A stretch of DNA of 45,760 bases from Deltaproteobacteria bacterium (GCA_031264015.1 JAISET010000099.1:1-45760); one strand, 5' to 3'. Counted from the stretch's first letter, positions 16,789-26,091 are shown. Numbers and translations: made by a program. The notes: generated by a model from the sequence alone, not told the origin.

Positions 16789-16841
16789 GCCGGGGTGAGG
16801 CAAGGCGCAGACGCGGAAAAAAATATAAGCGAGATGGAAGA

Positions 16842-16882
16842 AGAAGAATGAAGAATGAAGAAGTAGAAGAATGAAGAATGAA
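16842..16882. repeat. 18-bp direct repeat in a purine-rich tract between znuC and znuB
   Basis: agaagaatgaagaatgaa occurs at 16842-16859 and 16865-16882 inside an A/G-rich stretch of about 100 bases (16814-16912). The tract separates znuC from znuB by 193 bases, although the two are one transporter. It contains many ribosome-binding-site-like GGAAG motifs but no ORF of note. Confidence 0.8.
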
Positions 16883-16981
16883 AAAGAGGAAGAAGAAGTA
16901 AAAAAAGAGACATGTTTTAGACTGAAACGATCCTTTCATCCGTTCATCTTTTAGTCCCCTTTCCCTTTTTAAGCCCGGGCC

Positions 16982-17812
16982 ATGGAAATCTTCTCCCCGC
17001 TCTACCAACTGGCAGGCTGCCTGTACGAGCCCATGTTCATGCGCCGCTCGGCCCTGGCCCTGGCGCTTTTGACCGTGGCGGCCTCGTCGTCGGGGGTCAT
17101 GGTGGTCAACAGGCGCATGGCCTTTTTCCCGGACGCCGTGGGCCACTCCGTCTTCGCCGGCGTGGCCGCGGCCCTGATGCTCAGCCTGAACGTCCAGCTG
17201 ACCGTGCTGGCCTTGTCGGTGCTCATCGGCCTGACCGTCACCTTTCTGGCCCGGCACAGCCATCTGGCCTCGGACACGGTCATCGGCCTGGTCTTCTCCG
17301 GGGCGGTGGCCCTGGGCCTGGCCCTGGTCAGCCGCCAGCCCCAGGCCGCGGCGGGGCTCTCCAGGTTTTTCCTGGGCGACGTCCTGACCCTGGACGACGC
17401 GCAGCTGACGGCCCTGGCCGGCCTGGACGTTCTGACGATAGTGTTTCTGGGCCTGATGACCAACCGCCTGACCCTGGCCTGCGTGGTCCCCCGCTCGTCC
17501 TCCGACCGCTGGGGCGAATATCTTTTCGGGGCCTATCTGGCCGTGGTGGTGGCCGTCGGCGTCCAGGCGGTGGGGGTGCTTCTGGTGACCGCCCTTTTGG
17601 TCGCCCCCGCCGCCACCGGCCGCGTCGTCTCGGTCTCGTTCAGGGGCATGTTCTGGGCGGCCATGGCCGCCGGCCTCGTAGCCGGGCAGGCGGGCCTCTG
17701 GGCGTCGTTTCAGCCCGCCGTCAACACCTCCGCCGGGGCCACCGTCGTGCTCGTCAACGTCCTCCTGTTCTGCCTGGCCGCGCTCTATCGCAAGATCAGA
17801 CCCGTCAGGTGA
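16982..17812 (+). CDS. znuB: Metal ABC transporter permease (ZnuB type, ABC-3 family)
   Basis: A 276-residue inner-membrane protein with about eight hydrophobic segments, belonging to the ABC-3 permease family. Family hallmarks are the early segment MAFFPDAVGHSVFAGVA and the coupling region AVGVLLVTALLVAPAATGRV. It forms the channel for the metal delivered by the binding protein, driven by the ATPase encoded just upstream. Start ATG at 16982. The gene lies 193 bases after znuC, separated by a purine-rich tract, so expression might be tuned separately. Confidence 0.93.
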   Translation: MEIFSPLYQLAGCLYEPMFMRRSALALALLTVAASSSGVMVVNRRMAFFPDAVGHSVFAGVAAALMLSLNVQLTVLALSVLIGLTVTFLARHSHLASDTVIGLVFSGAVALGLALVSRQPQAAAGLSRFFLGDVLTLDDAQLTALAGLDVLTIVFLGLMTNRLTLACVVPRSSSDRWGEYLFGAYLAVVVAVGVQAVGVLLVTALLVAPAATGRVVSVSFRGMFWAAMAAGLVAGQAGLWASFQPAVNTSAGATVVLVNVLLFCLAALYRKIRPVR

Positions 17813-17903
17813 GGGGGGGAGGGCGGCCGCGACGACGGCCGGGGAATTTGCCTCGTCCGGACGGGACCGGGCCGCTCCTTGCGGGCTTTTTCCCGGTCAA
17901 ATC

Positions 17904-17932
17904 TGGACAGTCCTGAATTTATCAAGTATGAT
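17904..17932 (+). promoter_or_regulatory. Sigma70-type promoter upstream of the 106-residue gene
   Basis: TGGACA at 17904-17909, 17 bases, TATGAT at 17927-17932. It would give a leader of about 130 bases for the gene at 18069. Confidence 0.65.
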
Positions 17933-18068
17933 GGACTTAAGTTTTGGCGGCCCCGGGCGCCGGCGAGTCCGGGACTTGGGTTTTCCCGGGGGCGCGGGCG
18001 GGCGGGAGGCTTTTTATTTCGGCCTTTGGCGGGCCGAAGACGTTTTGCTTCGGCCGAGGGCACGCTTG

Positions 18069-18389
18069 ATGACCGCCCCCCTGCACCATGTCAACCAGCT
18101 GATCCTCCATCTGCCGACCATGGGCGGCCTGATGGCCTCGCAGGTCTCCGCCGAGGAGGAGCTGAGGCGGCTGGCCCGGCTGGAGGAGGCCAGAAACCTC
18201 CACAGGGAGGTCGTCGAGGTGGTCTCCCGGACCCGGGACACCGTGGCCGTCGCGGCTATTCGTCAGGAGCCCGAGCCCAAAAAGGAAAAGCGCCGGGGCG
18301 GGCGCCCGCGCGCGGCCCGCCGGTCCGCCGGTCCCGATATTTTCGAGGAGCTCGGCCCCGTCGAGCCGGTGGTCGACCGCAGGGTTTAA
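18069..18389 (+). CDS. Small charged protein of unknown function
   Basis: A 106-residue protein. Residues 1-22 are mildly hydrophobic (HHVNQLILHLPTMGGLMAS), followed by a charged helix rich in Glu, Arg and Leu at about 24-55 that could form a coiled coil, then a basic stretch (PKKEKRRGGRPRAARR) and an acidic end. The ATG at 18069 has GAGGG 8 bases upstream; the frame is open further back but without such a site. The next gene, a DUF2802-like protein, follows after 57 bases on the same strand and is probably co-transcribed. I do not recognise the family. Confidence 0.65.
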   Translation: MTAPLHHVNQLILHLPTMGGLMASQVSAEEELRRLARLEEARNLHREVVEVVSRTRDTVAVAAIRQEPEPKKEKRRGGRPRAARRSAGPDIFEELGPVEPVVDRRV

Positions 18390-18446
18390 GTTTTTGGCGA
18401 CGGGCGCCCCGGGGCGTCGTTATCTTGACTGGAAAGGCGGGTTGGG

Positions 18447-18998
18447 GTGGCTACGGACGTCTTGACCATCATGCGTCTGCAGGCCGGCCTGGAGGCCGTC
18501 CTGGTGATACTTCTGGCCGTCCTCCTCTGGCGGTCCGCGAGGCGCCGGACGCCCGACCCGGCCGCCGTGCCCGACAACCTGAAAAACAGCATCGAGCGCT
18601 TCCTGGCGGAGTCGGAAAAGATCGCCGCCGCCTTCCAGGTCAACCTCGAGGACAAGAAAAACCTCACGGCCGACCTGATCCTCAAGCTGGACAGGAGGCT
18701 GGCCGACTACCGGGAGCTTCTGGAGCAGACCGGGCGGGCCGCCGCCGACGCCGAGCGGCGCATTTTGCGGCTCGGGGACGAGCTTGGCGAGCAGGTGCGC
18801 CTGCAGGCCGCCCAGGCCCAGGCCCAGGCCCAGGCCGCCGGGGAGGGGCGCGCCAACCCCGCCGCCCCCGAGGTCAGGTCCATGGTCCTGCAGCTGGCCA
18901 AAAAGGGTCTGAGCGTCGAGGACATCGCCGTCAGGTCCAGGCTGCACAGGGGCGAGGTGGAGCTCATCATCGACCTGGAGAACCAGTTCAGCGTCTAG
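18447..18998 (+). CDS. DUF2802-like membrane-anchored helical protein
   Basis: A 183-residue protein starting at GTG 18447. One membrane helix lies at about residues 13-28 (LEAVLVILLAVLLW), followed by a long helical region with coiled-coil character (about 40-125, including an AQAQAQAQA run). The C-terminus has VRSMVLQLAKKGLSVEDIA and RLHRGEVELIIDL, the helix-turn-helix-like signature I associate with DUF2802 proteins, often found near motility and polarity genes in Desulfobacterota and gammaproteobacteria. No motility gene is present here. The partner gene lies 57 bases upstream. The function is unknown. Confidence 0.75.
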   Translation: MATDVLTIMRLQAGLEAVLVILLAVLLWRSARRRTPDPAAVPDNLKNSIERFLAESEKIAAAFQVNLEDKKNLTADLILKLDRRLADYRELLEQTGRAAADAERRILRLGDELGEQVRLQAAQAQAQAQAAGEGRANPAAPEVRSMVLQLAKKGLSVEDIAVRSRLHRGEVELIIDLENQFSV

Positions 18999-19074
18999 GG
19001 GACGCGGCCCGCGCCGCCCGGCCGGCCCGGGCGAGACCCGGCCCCGATCTCCGAACGGGGGGGCGGAAAATATC

Positions 19075-19127
19075 AACGCCCGGAACGCGCCGCGCAGGCG
19101 GCCTGTTCCGGGCGTTTGGTTTTTTTT
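19075..19127. terminator. Strong terminator between the convergent DUF2802-like and DUF456 genes
   Basis: aacgcccggaac (19075-19086) pairs with gttccgggcgtt (19105-19116), 12 bp; the loop can form a second GC hairpin. A run of T follows at 19120-19127 on the plus strand. Confidence 0.88.
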
Positions 19128-19154
19128 GAGAGGCGCGTCCTGCCGGGCGGTTGT

Positions 19155-19646
19155 CTAGGCCAGCCAGACCTGGTAGATGAAGGCCAGGGTCAGGACCGTC
19201 CCGATCATGAACTTGAACAGGCCCCCGACCAGGAGGCCCAGCAGCGTCCCCCCGCCGGCCTTGAGGCTGTCCTTGAGCTCCATCTTGTTGAAGGCCATCT
19301 CGAAGACGGCGGCCCCCAGGAAGGCCCCGACCAAAAGCCCCGGCAGGCTGAAGAAAATGACGCCGATGAAGGCGCAGACGACGGAGCCGATCATGCCCGC
19401 CTTGTTGGCCCCGAATTTTTTGGCCCCCAGCATGGCGGCCAGCTGGTCGAGGACCAGGCTGAGGACGACGACCGCCCCGACCACTATCAGCGCGGCGGAG
19501 CCGTAGGCCCGCCACTTGTCAAAAAGACCGTAGCCCAGGTAGACGAAGAAAAAGACCGGCAGCCCCGGTATGACCGGCAGAACCGAGCCTATGGTGGCCC
19601 CGGCCATGACCAGGACGCAGACGACGGGGACGATGATTTCCAGCAC
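19155..19646 (-). CDS. DUF456 family membrane protein
   Basis: A 163-residue integral membrane protein with about four to five hydrophobic segments. The start LVMAGATIGSVLPVIPGLPVFF, the central DQLAAMLGAKKFGANKAGMIGSV-type segment and the Gly-rich LPGLLVGAFLGA and GGTLLGLLVGGLFKFMIG segments are typical of the DUF456 family, where glycine zippers pack helices together. The function of the family is not known. The gene is alone, convergent with the DUF2802-like gene, with a long gene-free region upstream. Confidence 0.88.
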   Translation of the reverse strand: MLEIIVPVVCVLVMAGATIGSVLPVIPGLPVFFFVYLGYGLFDKWRAYGSAALIVVGAVVVLSLVLDQLAAMLGAKKFGANKAGMIGSVVCAFIGVIFFSLPGLLVGAFLGAAVFEMAFNKMELKDSLKAGGGTLLGLLVGGLFKFMIGTVLTLAFIYQVWLA

Positions 19647-20587
19647 GGGTCGCGCTCCTTTTCCGGATCGTCCGGACCGACGCGGAAAGCTTCCTGTTTC
19701 TTGGCGGGCCGGCCGGGCGGCGGATAAAAATCAACGGGCGAGTAAAAGAGTGTTTAAGCCGCCCCGGCCCCCCGGGCCGTCGCCGTTGTTTGTCCAGCCC
19801 ATGCTACCACGCCTTTTGGGGAAAAACTAGAAATTTGCCCCCCGCGGCGCGGCGCCCGCGTGTTTCCGCTTTTCCCTGGTCCAAGGACGGGGAGGAGGAG
19901 GAGATGAGATGAGTTGAGTCGAGCCGGGAGGGGAGGGGAAGCGAGGGGAGGGCCCGGCGGCGCGGACGGTTCGGAGTCGGTGTGGGGCGATTATGATCTA
20001 AAGCATATAATCGGCGGTATAATTTATGTATAATCTCAAATTGGCAGACTCTTGGAAACTTATTTGATCTTTTAGTTTTAAAAATTTGCTTGTTCGCACT
20101 GAGGAAGGTAATTAGCCCTCGCGGCCCCGGCGTCCCCGGCCGTCCTCGCGACCATACGGGGAGGGGCGTCGAAATGTCGTGCGAACGTCAAAAAAATATG
20201 TTTTCTTCAGAGCGGGGGACGTCGGGCCGGGGCGGGACGGCGGCGGGGGAACTTGGGGCCTTTTAGTGTGCTCAGGCAACCATTTCGGGTGCCCGAGTCC
20301 TAAAAAAGAGGGCGGTCGGGCCTGGAAAGCCTCCCGTCCGGCAGGGACTTTTGAGTTGACAACGCGACTCCGGGTGGGTAAACTATGACTGAATAGGCGC
20401 GATATAGTGCGTTCGTTTTGACCCGGTCTCCAAATCTTCCCGCGGCTTTCCAAGCCTCGTCCCATCAATCATGACTTTCGGCTGACTTCCAGCCGGGCGG
20501 CCGCTTCCAGCCGACTCCCGTCCCCATGGCGCCCCGCCCGGGCGCCGGACCCGGAGCCCTCGGCCAATAATCGATTTGAGGTGCATG
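19647..20587. other. 0.94 kb intergenic region upstream of thioredoxin
   Basis: No gene supported. It holds a purine-rich G/A repeat stretch at 19888-19960, an AT-rich patch at 19990-20110, and a good promoter for the thioredoxin gene at 20356-20384 (listed). Confidence 0.6.
20356..20384 (+). promoter_or_regulatory. Strong sigma70-type promoter for thioredoxin-bamD
   Basis: TTGACA (perfect -35) at 20356-20361, 17 bases, TAAACT at 20379-20384. The transcript would start near 20391, leaving a 5' leader of about 195 bases. Confidence 0.78.
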
Positions 20588-20914
20588 ATGTCCGAAAATA
20601 TATTGGTCCTCACGGACGAGACTTTTGACAAAACACTAGCGGAAAACTCGCTGCCCGTTTTGGTCGACTTCTGGGCCCCCTGGTGCACTCCGTGCCGGTC
20701 CATCGCCCCCATCCTGGACGAGCTGGCCGGCGAGATGAGCTCCAGGCTGGTCTTCGCCAAGATGAACGTCGACGAGAACGGCGACACCCCCACCAAGCTC
20801 AACGTGCGCTCCATTCCCTGCCTGATCCTCTTCAAGTCGGGCGCCGAGGCCGGCAGGCTCCTGGGCGGCAAGGGAAAGCAGGTCCTACAAGACGCCCTGG
20901 AGAAATTGCTGTGA
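20588..20914 (+). CDS. Thioredoxin with a CTPC active site
   Basis: A 108-residue thioredoxin, exactly the usual length. The fold is recognisable from VDFWAPWCTPCRSIAPILDEL, with Asp27, Trp32 and the redox pair Cys33/Cys36. The active site is CTPC where classical thioredoxin has CGPC. The cis-proline (Pro77) is followed by Cys78 (SIPCLILF), where Thr is usual, so a third cysteine lies right next to the active site. The ATG at 20588 (second of two) has GAGG at a suitable distance. The gene overlaps bamD by four bases (GTGA), so the two are translationally coupled. It probably reduces cytosolic disulfides; substrate choice may differ from TrxA. Confidence 0.9.
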   Translation: MSENILVLTDETFDKTLAENSLPVLVDFWAPWCTPCRSIAPILDELAGEMSSRLVFAKMNVDENGDTPTKLNVRSIPCLILFKSGAEAGRLLGGKGKQVLQDALEKLL

Positions 20915-21717
20915 CCCCCGCCCCCCGCCCCGCGGCCGGCCGCCCCATGGCCAGGCTGCTTTTCGCCGGGCTCCTGGCCCTGGTTCTCGCCCTGGCCCCC
21001 GGCTGCGGCAAGTCCTTCGACTATGTCAAGAGCATGTTCGGCTACGGCCCCGACCCCACGGTGGGCCTCGGCGACGAGTCCGGCAGCCTGGCCACCAAGG
21101 CCCAGGAACGCATGGACGCCTCCGACTACGCCGAGGCGGCCCAGCTCTACCAGCAGCTGAGGGACCAGTACCCCTACAGCCGCCTGGCCATCCTGGCCGA
21201 CCTGCGTCTGGGCGACGCCTATTATCTGGACGCCAAGTACATCGAGGCCTATTCCGCCTACAAGACTTTCGAGGAGAGGCACCCGGCCTCGGACGCCATC
21301 CCCTACGCCCTCTACCAGGAGGGCATGTGCCACTTCATGCAGATGAAGGGCGTCGACCGCGACCAGACGCCGTCGGTCATCGCCATCAGAACCCTGGCCA
21401 ACCTGGTGGAGACCTACCCCGACAGCAAGTACTCCGCCATGGCCAAGGCCCGCATCGCCGAGGCCCAGAACAACCTGGCGGGCCACGAGTTCTACATCGG
21501 GGAGTTCTACTTCAACCGCAAGGACTACTCCGCCGCCATGAACAGGTTCATGGGCATCATCGCCCTTTACCCCGACTCCGGCTACCACCAGAGGGCCTAC
21601 AACTATATCGCCGAGTACCGCGACATGGTGGCCAGGGGCGAGATAGAGGAGGGCAACCAGAGGGGCAGCGCCTACAACTCCCCCTTCACGGTCACCGACA
21701 TCTCCGACATGCGCTGA
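20911..21717 (+). CDS. bamD: Outer membrane assembly lipoprotein BamD
   Basis: A 268-residue lipoprotein of the BAM complex that inserts beta-barrel proteins into the outer membrane. A hydrophobic signal ends in a lipobox at LALAPGC, so the mature protein begins at that Cys. Tetratricopeptide-like repeats follow (AQERMDASDYAEAAQLYQQL, LGDAYYLDAKYIEAYSAYKTF, AEAQNNLAGHEFYIGEFYF), the last with the family's typical ending. I chose the GTG at 20911, which overlaps the thioredoxin stop and has GGAG about 8 bases upstream; an ATG at 20947 is the alternative and would still give a signal peptide. A strong terminator follows. Confidence 0.92.
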   Translation: MTPAPRPAAGRPMARLLFAGLLALVLALAPGCGKSFDYVKSMFGYGPDPTVGLGDESGSLATKAQERMDASDYAEAAQLYQQLRDQYPYSRLAILADLRLGDAYYLDAKYIEAYSAYKTFEERHPASDAIPYALYQEGMCHFMQMKGVDRDQTPSVIAIRTLANLVETYPDSKYSAMAKARIAEAQNNLAGHEFYIGEFYFNRKDYSAAMNRFMGIIALYPDSGYHQRAYNYIAEYRDMVARGEIEEGNQRGSAYNSPFTVTDISDMR

Positions 21718-21740
21718 CGGCCTGATTCCGGATAAGACAA

Positions 21741-21787
21741 AAGCCCGCCCCCGACGCCTCGAGCGCCCCGGGGGCGGGCTTTTTTTT
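21741..21787 (+). terminator. Intrinsic terminator after bamD
   Basis: aagcccgccccc (21741-21752) pairs with gggggcgggctt (21770-21781), followed by seven T. Confidence 0.92.
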
Positions 21788-22012
21788 ATCGCCCCGGGAT
21801 TTTTGTCCGCCGTCCCCGGGGACGACGGCGGGTGGCCGGCGCGCTGCCCGGGCTTGTCTCGGCCGCCCCGGGGGCGTCCCCGCCCGCGCCCGGCCGGGGC
21901 CGTCCGACCAAGACCGTCCGACCAAGACCGGCGCCGCCTGAAAAGACGGGGCGAAAAGGCGCGCCGCGGCCGTCCTCGTCCGTCGGAGGGGGCGGGAAAA
22001 CCCGCCTCCCCG

Positions 22013-23365
22013 CTAGCTCTCCGAGCCGTTCCTGTCGGCGTTTTTTTTCCTGGTCTTGTCGGCCCCGCCCTCGGGCGGGGGCAATTTGGCGGCCCGCACC
22101 TTGGAGACGGCGCGTCCGGCGAGGCTCTCGACGGCGAACTCCGCCCCGAAGCCGGACCACTTGTCCCCCCTGGCGGGGTTGTCGCCGAACTTGTCGGCCA
22201 GGACGGCGGCCAGGGTGCGGTAGTGCTCCTCGGAGTCGGGCCCGAGGTCGAGGTCCAGGCTCCGGCTTAACTCCTCCAGGGAAACCGTGGTGTGGACCAG
22301 GGCCGAGCCGTCCTGGAGGGGCTGGACGGGCGGCTCCTCGTGGTCGAACTCGTCCTGGATCTCCCCCACGATGGCCTCCAGGATGTCCTCCATGGTCAGA
22401 AGCCCCTGCCAGCTCCCGTACTCGTCCCAGACCAGGCCCAGCCTGGTGTTTTTCTGGCGCATGAGCTCGAGGATGTCGTCGGTGTTCATGTGGTCGTAAA
22501 TGTAGAGGGCCTGGCGGATGAGGGGCTTGACGTTCCTTTCGTTCTGGTTGAGCAGAAGGTCCTTGGAGTGCAGGAACCCGACGGGGTTGTCCTTTTTTTG
22601 GTCGTAGACGGGCAGCCTGGTGTGCCCGTTGGCCCTGATGAGCCCGACGGCCTCCTCCACCGTGGCCTCGGCCGGCAGGGATTTCACCATGGTCCTGTGC
22701 ACCATGATGTCCCGGGCCGTGCGGCGGTCGAGGTTGAAGACGTTGTTTAAAAGCCTCTCCTCCGTCGCGTCCAGCTGCCCCTCGCTTTTGGACTCGGCGA
22801 TCAAAAGCTTCAGCTCCTCCGTGGAGTGGGCCGCCGACTCGTGCAGCCGCGAGGCCCCCATGGCCAGGAGGATGACCCGGGCGGCGAAGTTCAAGATCTT
22901 GACCGCGGGCAGAAAAACGACGTGGAAAAAGCGCATGGGGATGGCCAGCATCAGGGCCGTGGACTCGGCGCCCCTGATGGAGAGGTTCTTGGGGGCCAGC
23001 TCGCCGAAGGTGACGTGGACGAAGGTGATCATGACGAAGCCCGCGGCCACCGAGACGGTGTGGACCAGGGTGGGGTTGTCGAGCCCCGCGAAGGCCATGG
23101 CGGGCCGCAGCAGGGCGGCCACCGCCGGCTCGCCCAGCCAGCCCAGGCCCAGGCTGGCCAGGGTGATGCCCAGCTGGCAGACGGAGAGATAGTCCTCCAG
23201 GTTGGCCAGCCCGAACAGGGCCGCCCGGGCCCTCTTGTGTCCGGCCTGGGCCAGGATCTCCAGCCTGGTGGGCCTGACCTTGACGAAGGCGAACTCCGCC
23301 GCCACGAACAGGGCGTTGAGGAGCACCAGCATCGCGGCCGAGAGAAGCATGATCGCAGTGTTCAT
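22013..23365 (-). CDS. CNNM/DUF21 - CBS pair - CorC_HlyC membrane protein
   Basis: A 450-residue hemolysin-family (CorC/YtfL/TlyC-like) protein. The DUF21 membrane domain covers about residues 1-190 (start MNTAIMLLSAAMLVLLNALFVAAEFAFV; later FVHVTFGELAPKNLSI). Two CBS domains follow at about 205-325 (ARDIMVHRTMVKSL; LGLVWDEYGSWQGLLTMEDILEAIVGEI), which usually sense adenine nucleotides. A CorC_HlyC domain lies at about 345-425. Members are linked to magnesium or cobalt efflux and ion homeostasis. The ATG at 23365 starts right at the first membrane helix. It is convergent with bamD and divergent from glgB. Confidence 0.92.
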   Translation of the reverse strand: MNTAIMLLSAAMLVLLNALFVAAEFAFVKVRPTRLEILAQAGHKRARAALFGLANLEDYLSVCQLGITLASLGLGWLGEPAVAALLRPAMAFAGLDNPTLVHTVSVAAGFVMITFVHVTFGELAPKNLSIRGAESTALMLAIPMRFFHVVFLPAVKILNFAARVILLAMGASRLHESAAHSTEELKLLIAESKSEGQLDATEERLLNNVFNLDRRTARDIMVHRTMVKSLPAEATVEEAVGLIRANGHTRLPVYDQKKDNPVGFLHSKDLLLNQNERNVKPLIRQALYIYDHMNTDDILELMRQKNTRLGLVWDEYGSWQGLLTMEDILEAIVGEIQDEFDHEEPPVQPLQDGSALVHTTVSLEELSRSLDLDLGPDSEEHYRTLAAVLADKFGDNPARGDKWSGFGAEFAVESLAGRAVSKVRAAKLPPPEGGADKTRKKNADRNGSES

Positions 23366-23859
23366 AAAAGGGCCGAAAACAATTTTTTAGCGGTTCGGAC
23401 AGATAAAAAAAGCGACGGGGACGGCGGACCGGCGCCGGGGAGTCCGGCCGGGACGCCCGCCGCCGCCCGAATTCGCGTCCCGCCGTCAAAACTCCCGTCC
23501 GGGCCGCCGTCTTTCCGCGGCGCGGCATGGTTTCGGGGATGTTTTTAGCGGGACAAGTCGTTCAATTTGGGCGAATATAACTATTTTAGCCGCAAACGGC
23601 GGACGGGGGCGTCATGCGGGGCAAAACTAACCTTCCCGGACGGCGGGGCGGCGGGCCGCCTGTTTATTCGGCTCATTATATGCTACAATTACCTAGTTTC
23701 AAAGGTTCTCTTTCCCAAGGGGCCCGCCCGCCCCTTGGCGTCTCCCGGGCGGGGGGCGGCCGGGTCCCGACGGGCCCGGACGGGTTGACGACCGGCCGCC
23801 CCGCGCCCCGGGAAATCGGCGTCCCGCCCGCCGGGGGCGGCCGGCGGATTGGAGGCTTT
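23366..23859. other. Divergent intergenic region, CorC-type gene / glgB
   Basis: No gene seen. Mostly GC-rich with short AT patches at 23568-23598 and 23665-23705; the second contains TACAAT (23685-23690), a possible -10 box for glgB but without a good -35 at the right distance. Confidence 0.45.
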
Positions 23860-26091
23860 ATGGACCAGAGGCTGACAGACGACTTCCTGGCCGGGAATCT
23901 GGGCGACCCCTTTTCCGTCCTGGGCGCCAGACCCGCCTTCCGCGACGGCAAGTCGGGGGTTCTTTTCAGGGCCTTCCTGCCCTCGGCCGCCAAGGTCGAG
24001 GTCCTGCTGAACGACGGCGGGACGCTGGAGCTTTTCAGCCGGGACGCCGTCCGGGCCGGGAAAGACCGGGACCGGGGCGCCGCCGGCGAGCTGGCCCCCT
24101 ACTTTTTCGAGGGCTTCCACCGGGGGGAGCACGACTACAACCCGTACAGGCTCAGGGTCAGGTTCGAGCAGGGCCGGACGTCCGTCTTCCACGACGCCTA
24201 CAGCTTCCGGCCCGTCCTGGGGGAGCTGGACCTCTTTTTGTGGAACCAGGGCAACCACTACCAGGTTTATCGGAAACTGGGCGCCCACCCGGCCGTCCAC
24301 CAGGGGGTCGGGGGGACGCGCTTCGCCGTCTGGGCCCCCTCGGCCAAAAGGGTCTGCCTGGTCGGGGACCGGAACATGTGGGACGGCCGCAGGCTCCCCA
24401 TGAGGCCCCGGGGCTCCTCGGGGGTCTGGGAGATCTTCGCGCCGTGCTTCCGGCCCGGGGACCTCTACAAGTTCGAGATCACCACCCGGGAGGGCGTGGT
24501 CCTCATCAAGGCCGACCCCATGGGCTTCTCGATGGAGATGCGCCCCAAGACGGCCTCCCGCGTCGTCGACATGGACGCCTACTCCTGGGGCGACGGCCAG
24601 TGGCTCTACGAGCGCTCCCGAACCGACCATGTCAACGGGCCCATGAGCGTCTACGAGGTGCATCTGGGCAGCTGGAGGCGGCATCCCGACGGCAGCTGGC
24701 TCAACTACCGCGAGATCGCCGACCTGATCGTCCCCTACATGACCGACCTGGGCTTCAACTGGCTGGAGATGATGCCCGTCTCCGAGCACCCCTTCGACGC
24801 CTCCTGGGGCTACCAGGTCTCCGGCTACTACGCCGTGACCTCCCGCTTCGGCACCCCCGACGACTTCCGCTACCTGGTGGACAAGTGCCACCAGGCGGGC
24901 ATCGGGGTCATCCTGGACTGGGTGCCCGCCCATTTCCCCCGGGACAGCTTCGCCTTGGAGTTCTTCGACGGGACCCACCTCTACGAGCACGCCGACCCCA
25001 GGCAGGGGGCCCACTCCGACTGGGGCACCCTGGTCTTCAACTACGGCCGCAACGAGGTGAAAAACTTCCTGGTGGCCAACGCCCTCTTCTTCGTCGACGA
25101 GTACCACGTCGACGGCCTGCGGGTCGACGCCGTGGCCTCGATGATCTACCTCGACTACTCACGCAAGGAGGGCGAGTGGATCCCCAACAAGTACGGGGGC
25201 CGCGAGAACCTCGAGGCCCTGGAGATGCTCAAGACGCTGAACACCAAGCTCTACGAGCTCTTCCCCGGGACCATGACCATCGCCGAGGAGTCCACCGCCT
25301 TCCCCGCCGTCTCCAGGCCCGTGCACCTGGGGGGCCTCGGGTTCATGTTTAAATGGAACATGGGCTGGATGCACGACATGCTCGACTTCATGAGCAAGGA
25401 CCCGGTCTTCCGGCGCTACCACATGGAGCGCCTGACCTTCGCCCTCCTGTACGCCTTCCATGAGAACTTCTGCCTGCCCCTCTCCCACGACGAGGTGGTC
25501 TACGGCAAGCGCTCCCTGTTCGACAAGATGCCCGGGGACTACTGGCGCAAGTGCGCGAACCTGAGGCTTCTGCTGGGCTACATGTACGCCGAGCCCGGCA
25601 AGAAGCTTCTGTTCATGGGCGGCGAGTTCGGACAGATCAACGAGTGGGACCACGCCTCCGAGCTCTCCTGGGAGCTCCTGGCCCGGCCCGAGCACAAGGG
25701 CCTGAGGGAGTTCACCAGGGACCTCAACCGCCTCTATTCCAGCGAGAAGGCCATGCACCAGATGGACTACGACTGGCGCGGCTTCGAGTGGGTGGACTTC
25801 AGGGACTCCGACTCCACGGTGGTCAGCTTCATCAGGCGCGGCCGCGCCCCCGACGACGTCCTGCTCTTCGTCTTCAACTTCACCCCCATCCCCCGTTTCG
25901 GCTACCGTCTGGGCGTCCCCAGGGCGGGCTTCTGGCGCGAGCTCATGAACTCCGACTCCGGCCTTTACGGCGGCAGCAACGTCGGCCTCGGCGGCGGCGC
26001 GCACACGGAGAATTACGAGTCCCACGGGCGCCCCCAGAGCCTGGTGCTGACCATCCCGCCCCTGGGCTTTCTGGCCCTCAAGGTCTGCTAG
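23860..26091 (+). CDS. glgB: 1,4-alpha-glucan branching enzyme GlgB
   Basis: A 743-residue GH13 enzyme that makes alpha-1,6 branches in glycogen. An N-terminal branching-enzyme domain and a CBM48 domain (RFAVWAPSAKRVCLVGDRN) precede the catalytic barrel. The catalytic residues are Asp423 (GLRVDAVASM), Glu476 (IAEES) and Asp544 (LSHDEV); their spacings of 53 and 68 residues equal those I recall for the E. coli enzyme. A C-terminal beta domain ends the protein. The ATG at 23860 has GGAGG 5 bases upstream; the frame is open earlier but without support. The EFR1 gene follows after 15 bases, probably in the same operon. No other glycogen gene is in the window. Confidence 0.96.
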   Translation: MDQRLTDDFLAGNLGDPFSVLGARPAFRDGKSGVLFRAFLPSAAKVEVLLNDGGTLELFSRDAVRAGKDRDRGAAGELAPYFFEGFHRGEHDYNPYRLRVRFEQGRTSVFHDAYSFRPVLGELDLFLWNQGNHYQVYRKLGAHPAVHQGVGGTRFAVWAPSAKRVCLVGDRNMWDGRRLPMRPRGSSGVWEIFAPCFRPGDLYKFEITTREGVVLIKADPMGFSMEMRPKTASRVVDMDAYSWGDGQWLYERSRTDHVNGPMSVYEVHLGSWRRHPDGSWLNYREIADLIVPYMTDLGFNWLEMMPVSEHPFDASWGYQVSGYYAVTSRFGTPDDFRYLVDKCHQAGIGVILDWVPAHFPRDSFALEFFDGTHLYEHADPRQGAHSDWGTLVFNYGRNEVKNFLVANALFFVDEYHVDGLRVDAVASMIYLDYSRKEGEWIPNKYGGRENLEALEMLKTLNTKLYELFPGTMTIAEESTAFPAVSRPVHLGGLGFMFKWNMGWMHDMLDFMSKDPVFRRYHMERLTFALLYAFHENFCLPLSHDEVVYGKRSLFDKMPGDYWRKCANLRLLLGYMYAEPGKKLLFMGGEFGQINEWDHASELSWELLARPEHKGLREFTRDLNRLYSSEKAMHQMDYDWRGFEWVDFRDSDSTVVSFIRRGRAPDDVLLFVFNFTPIPRFGYRLGVPRAGFWRELMNSDSGLYGGSNVGLGGGAHTENYESHGRPQSLVLTIPPLGFLALKVC

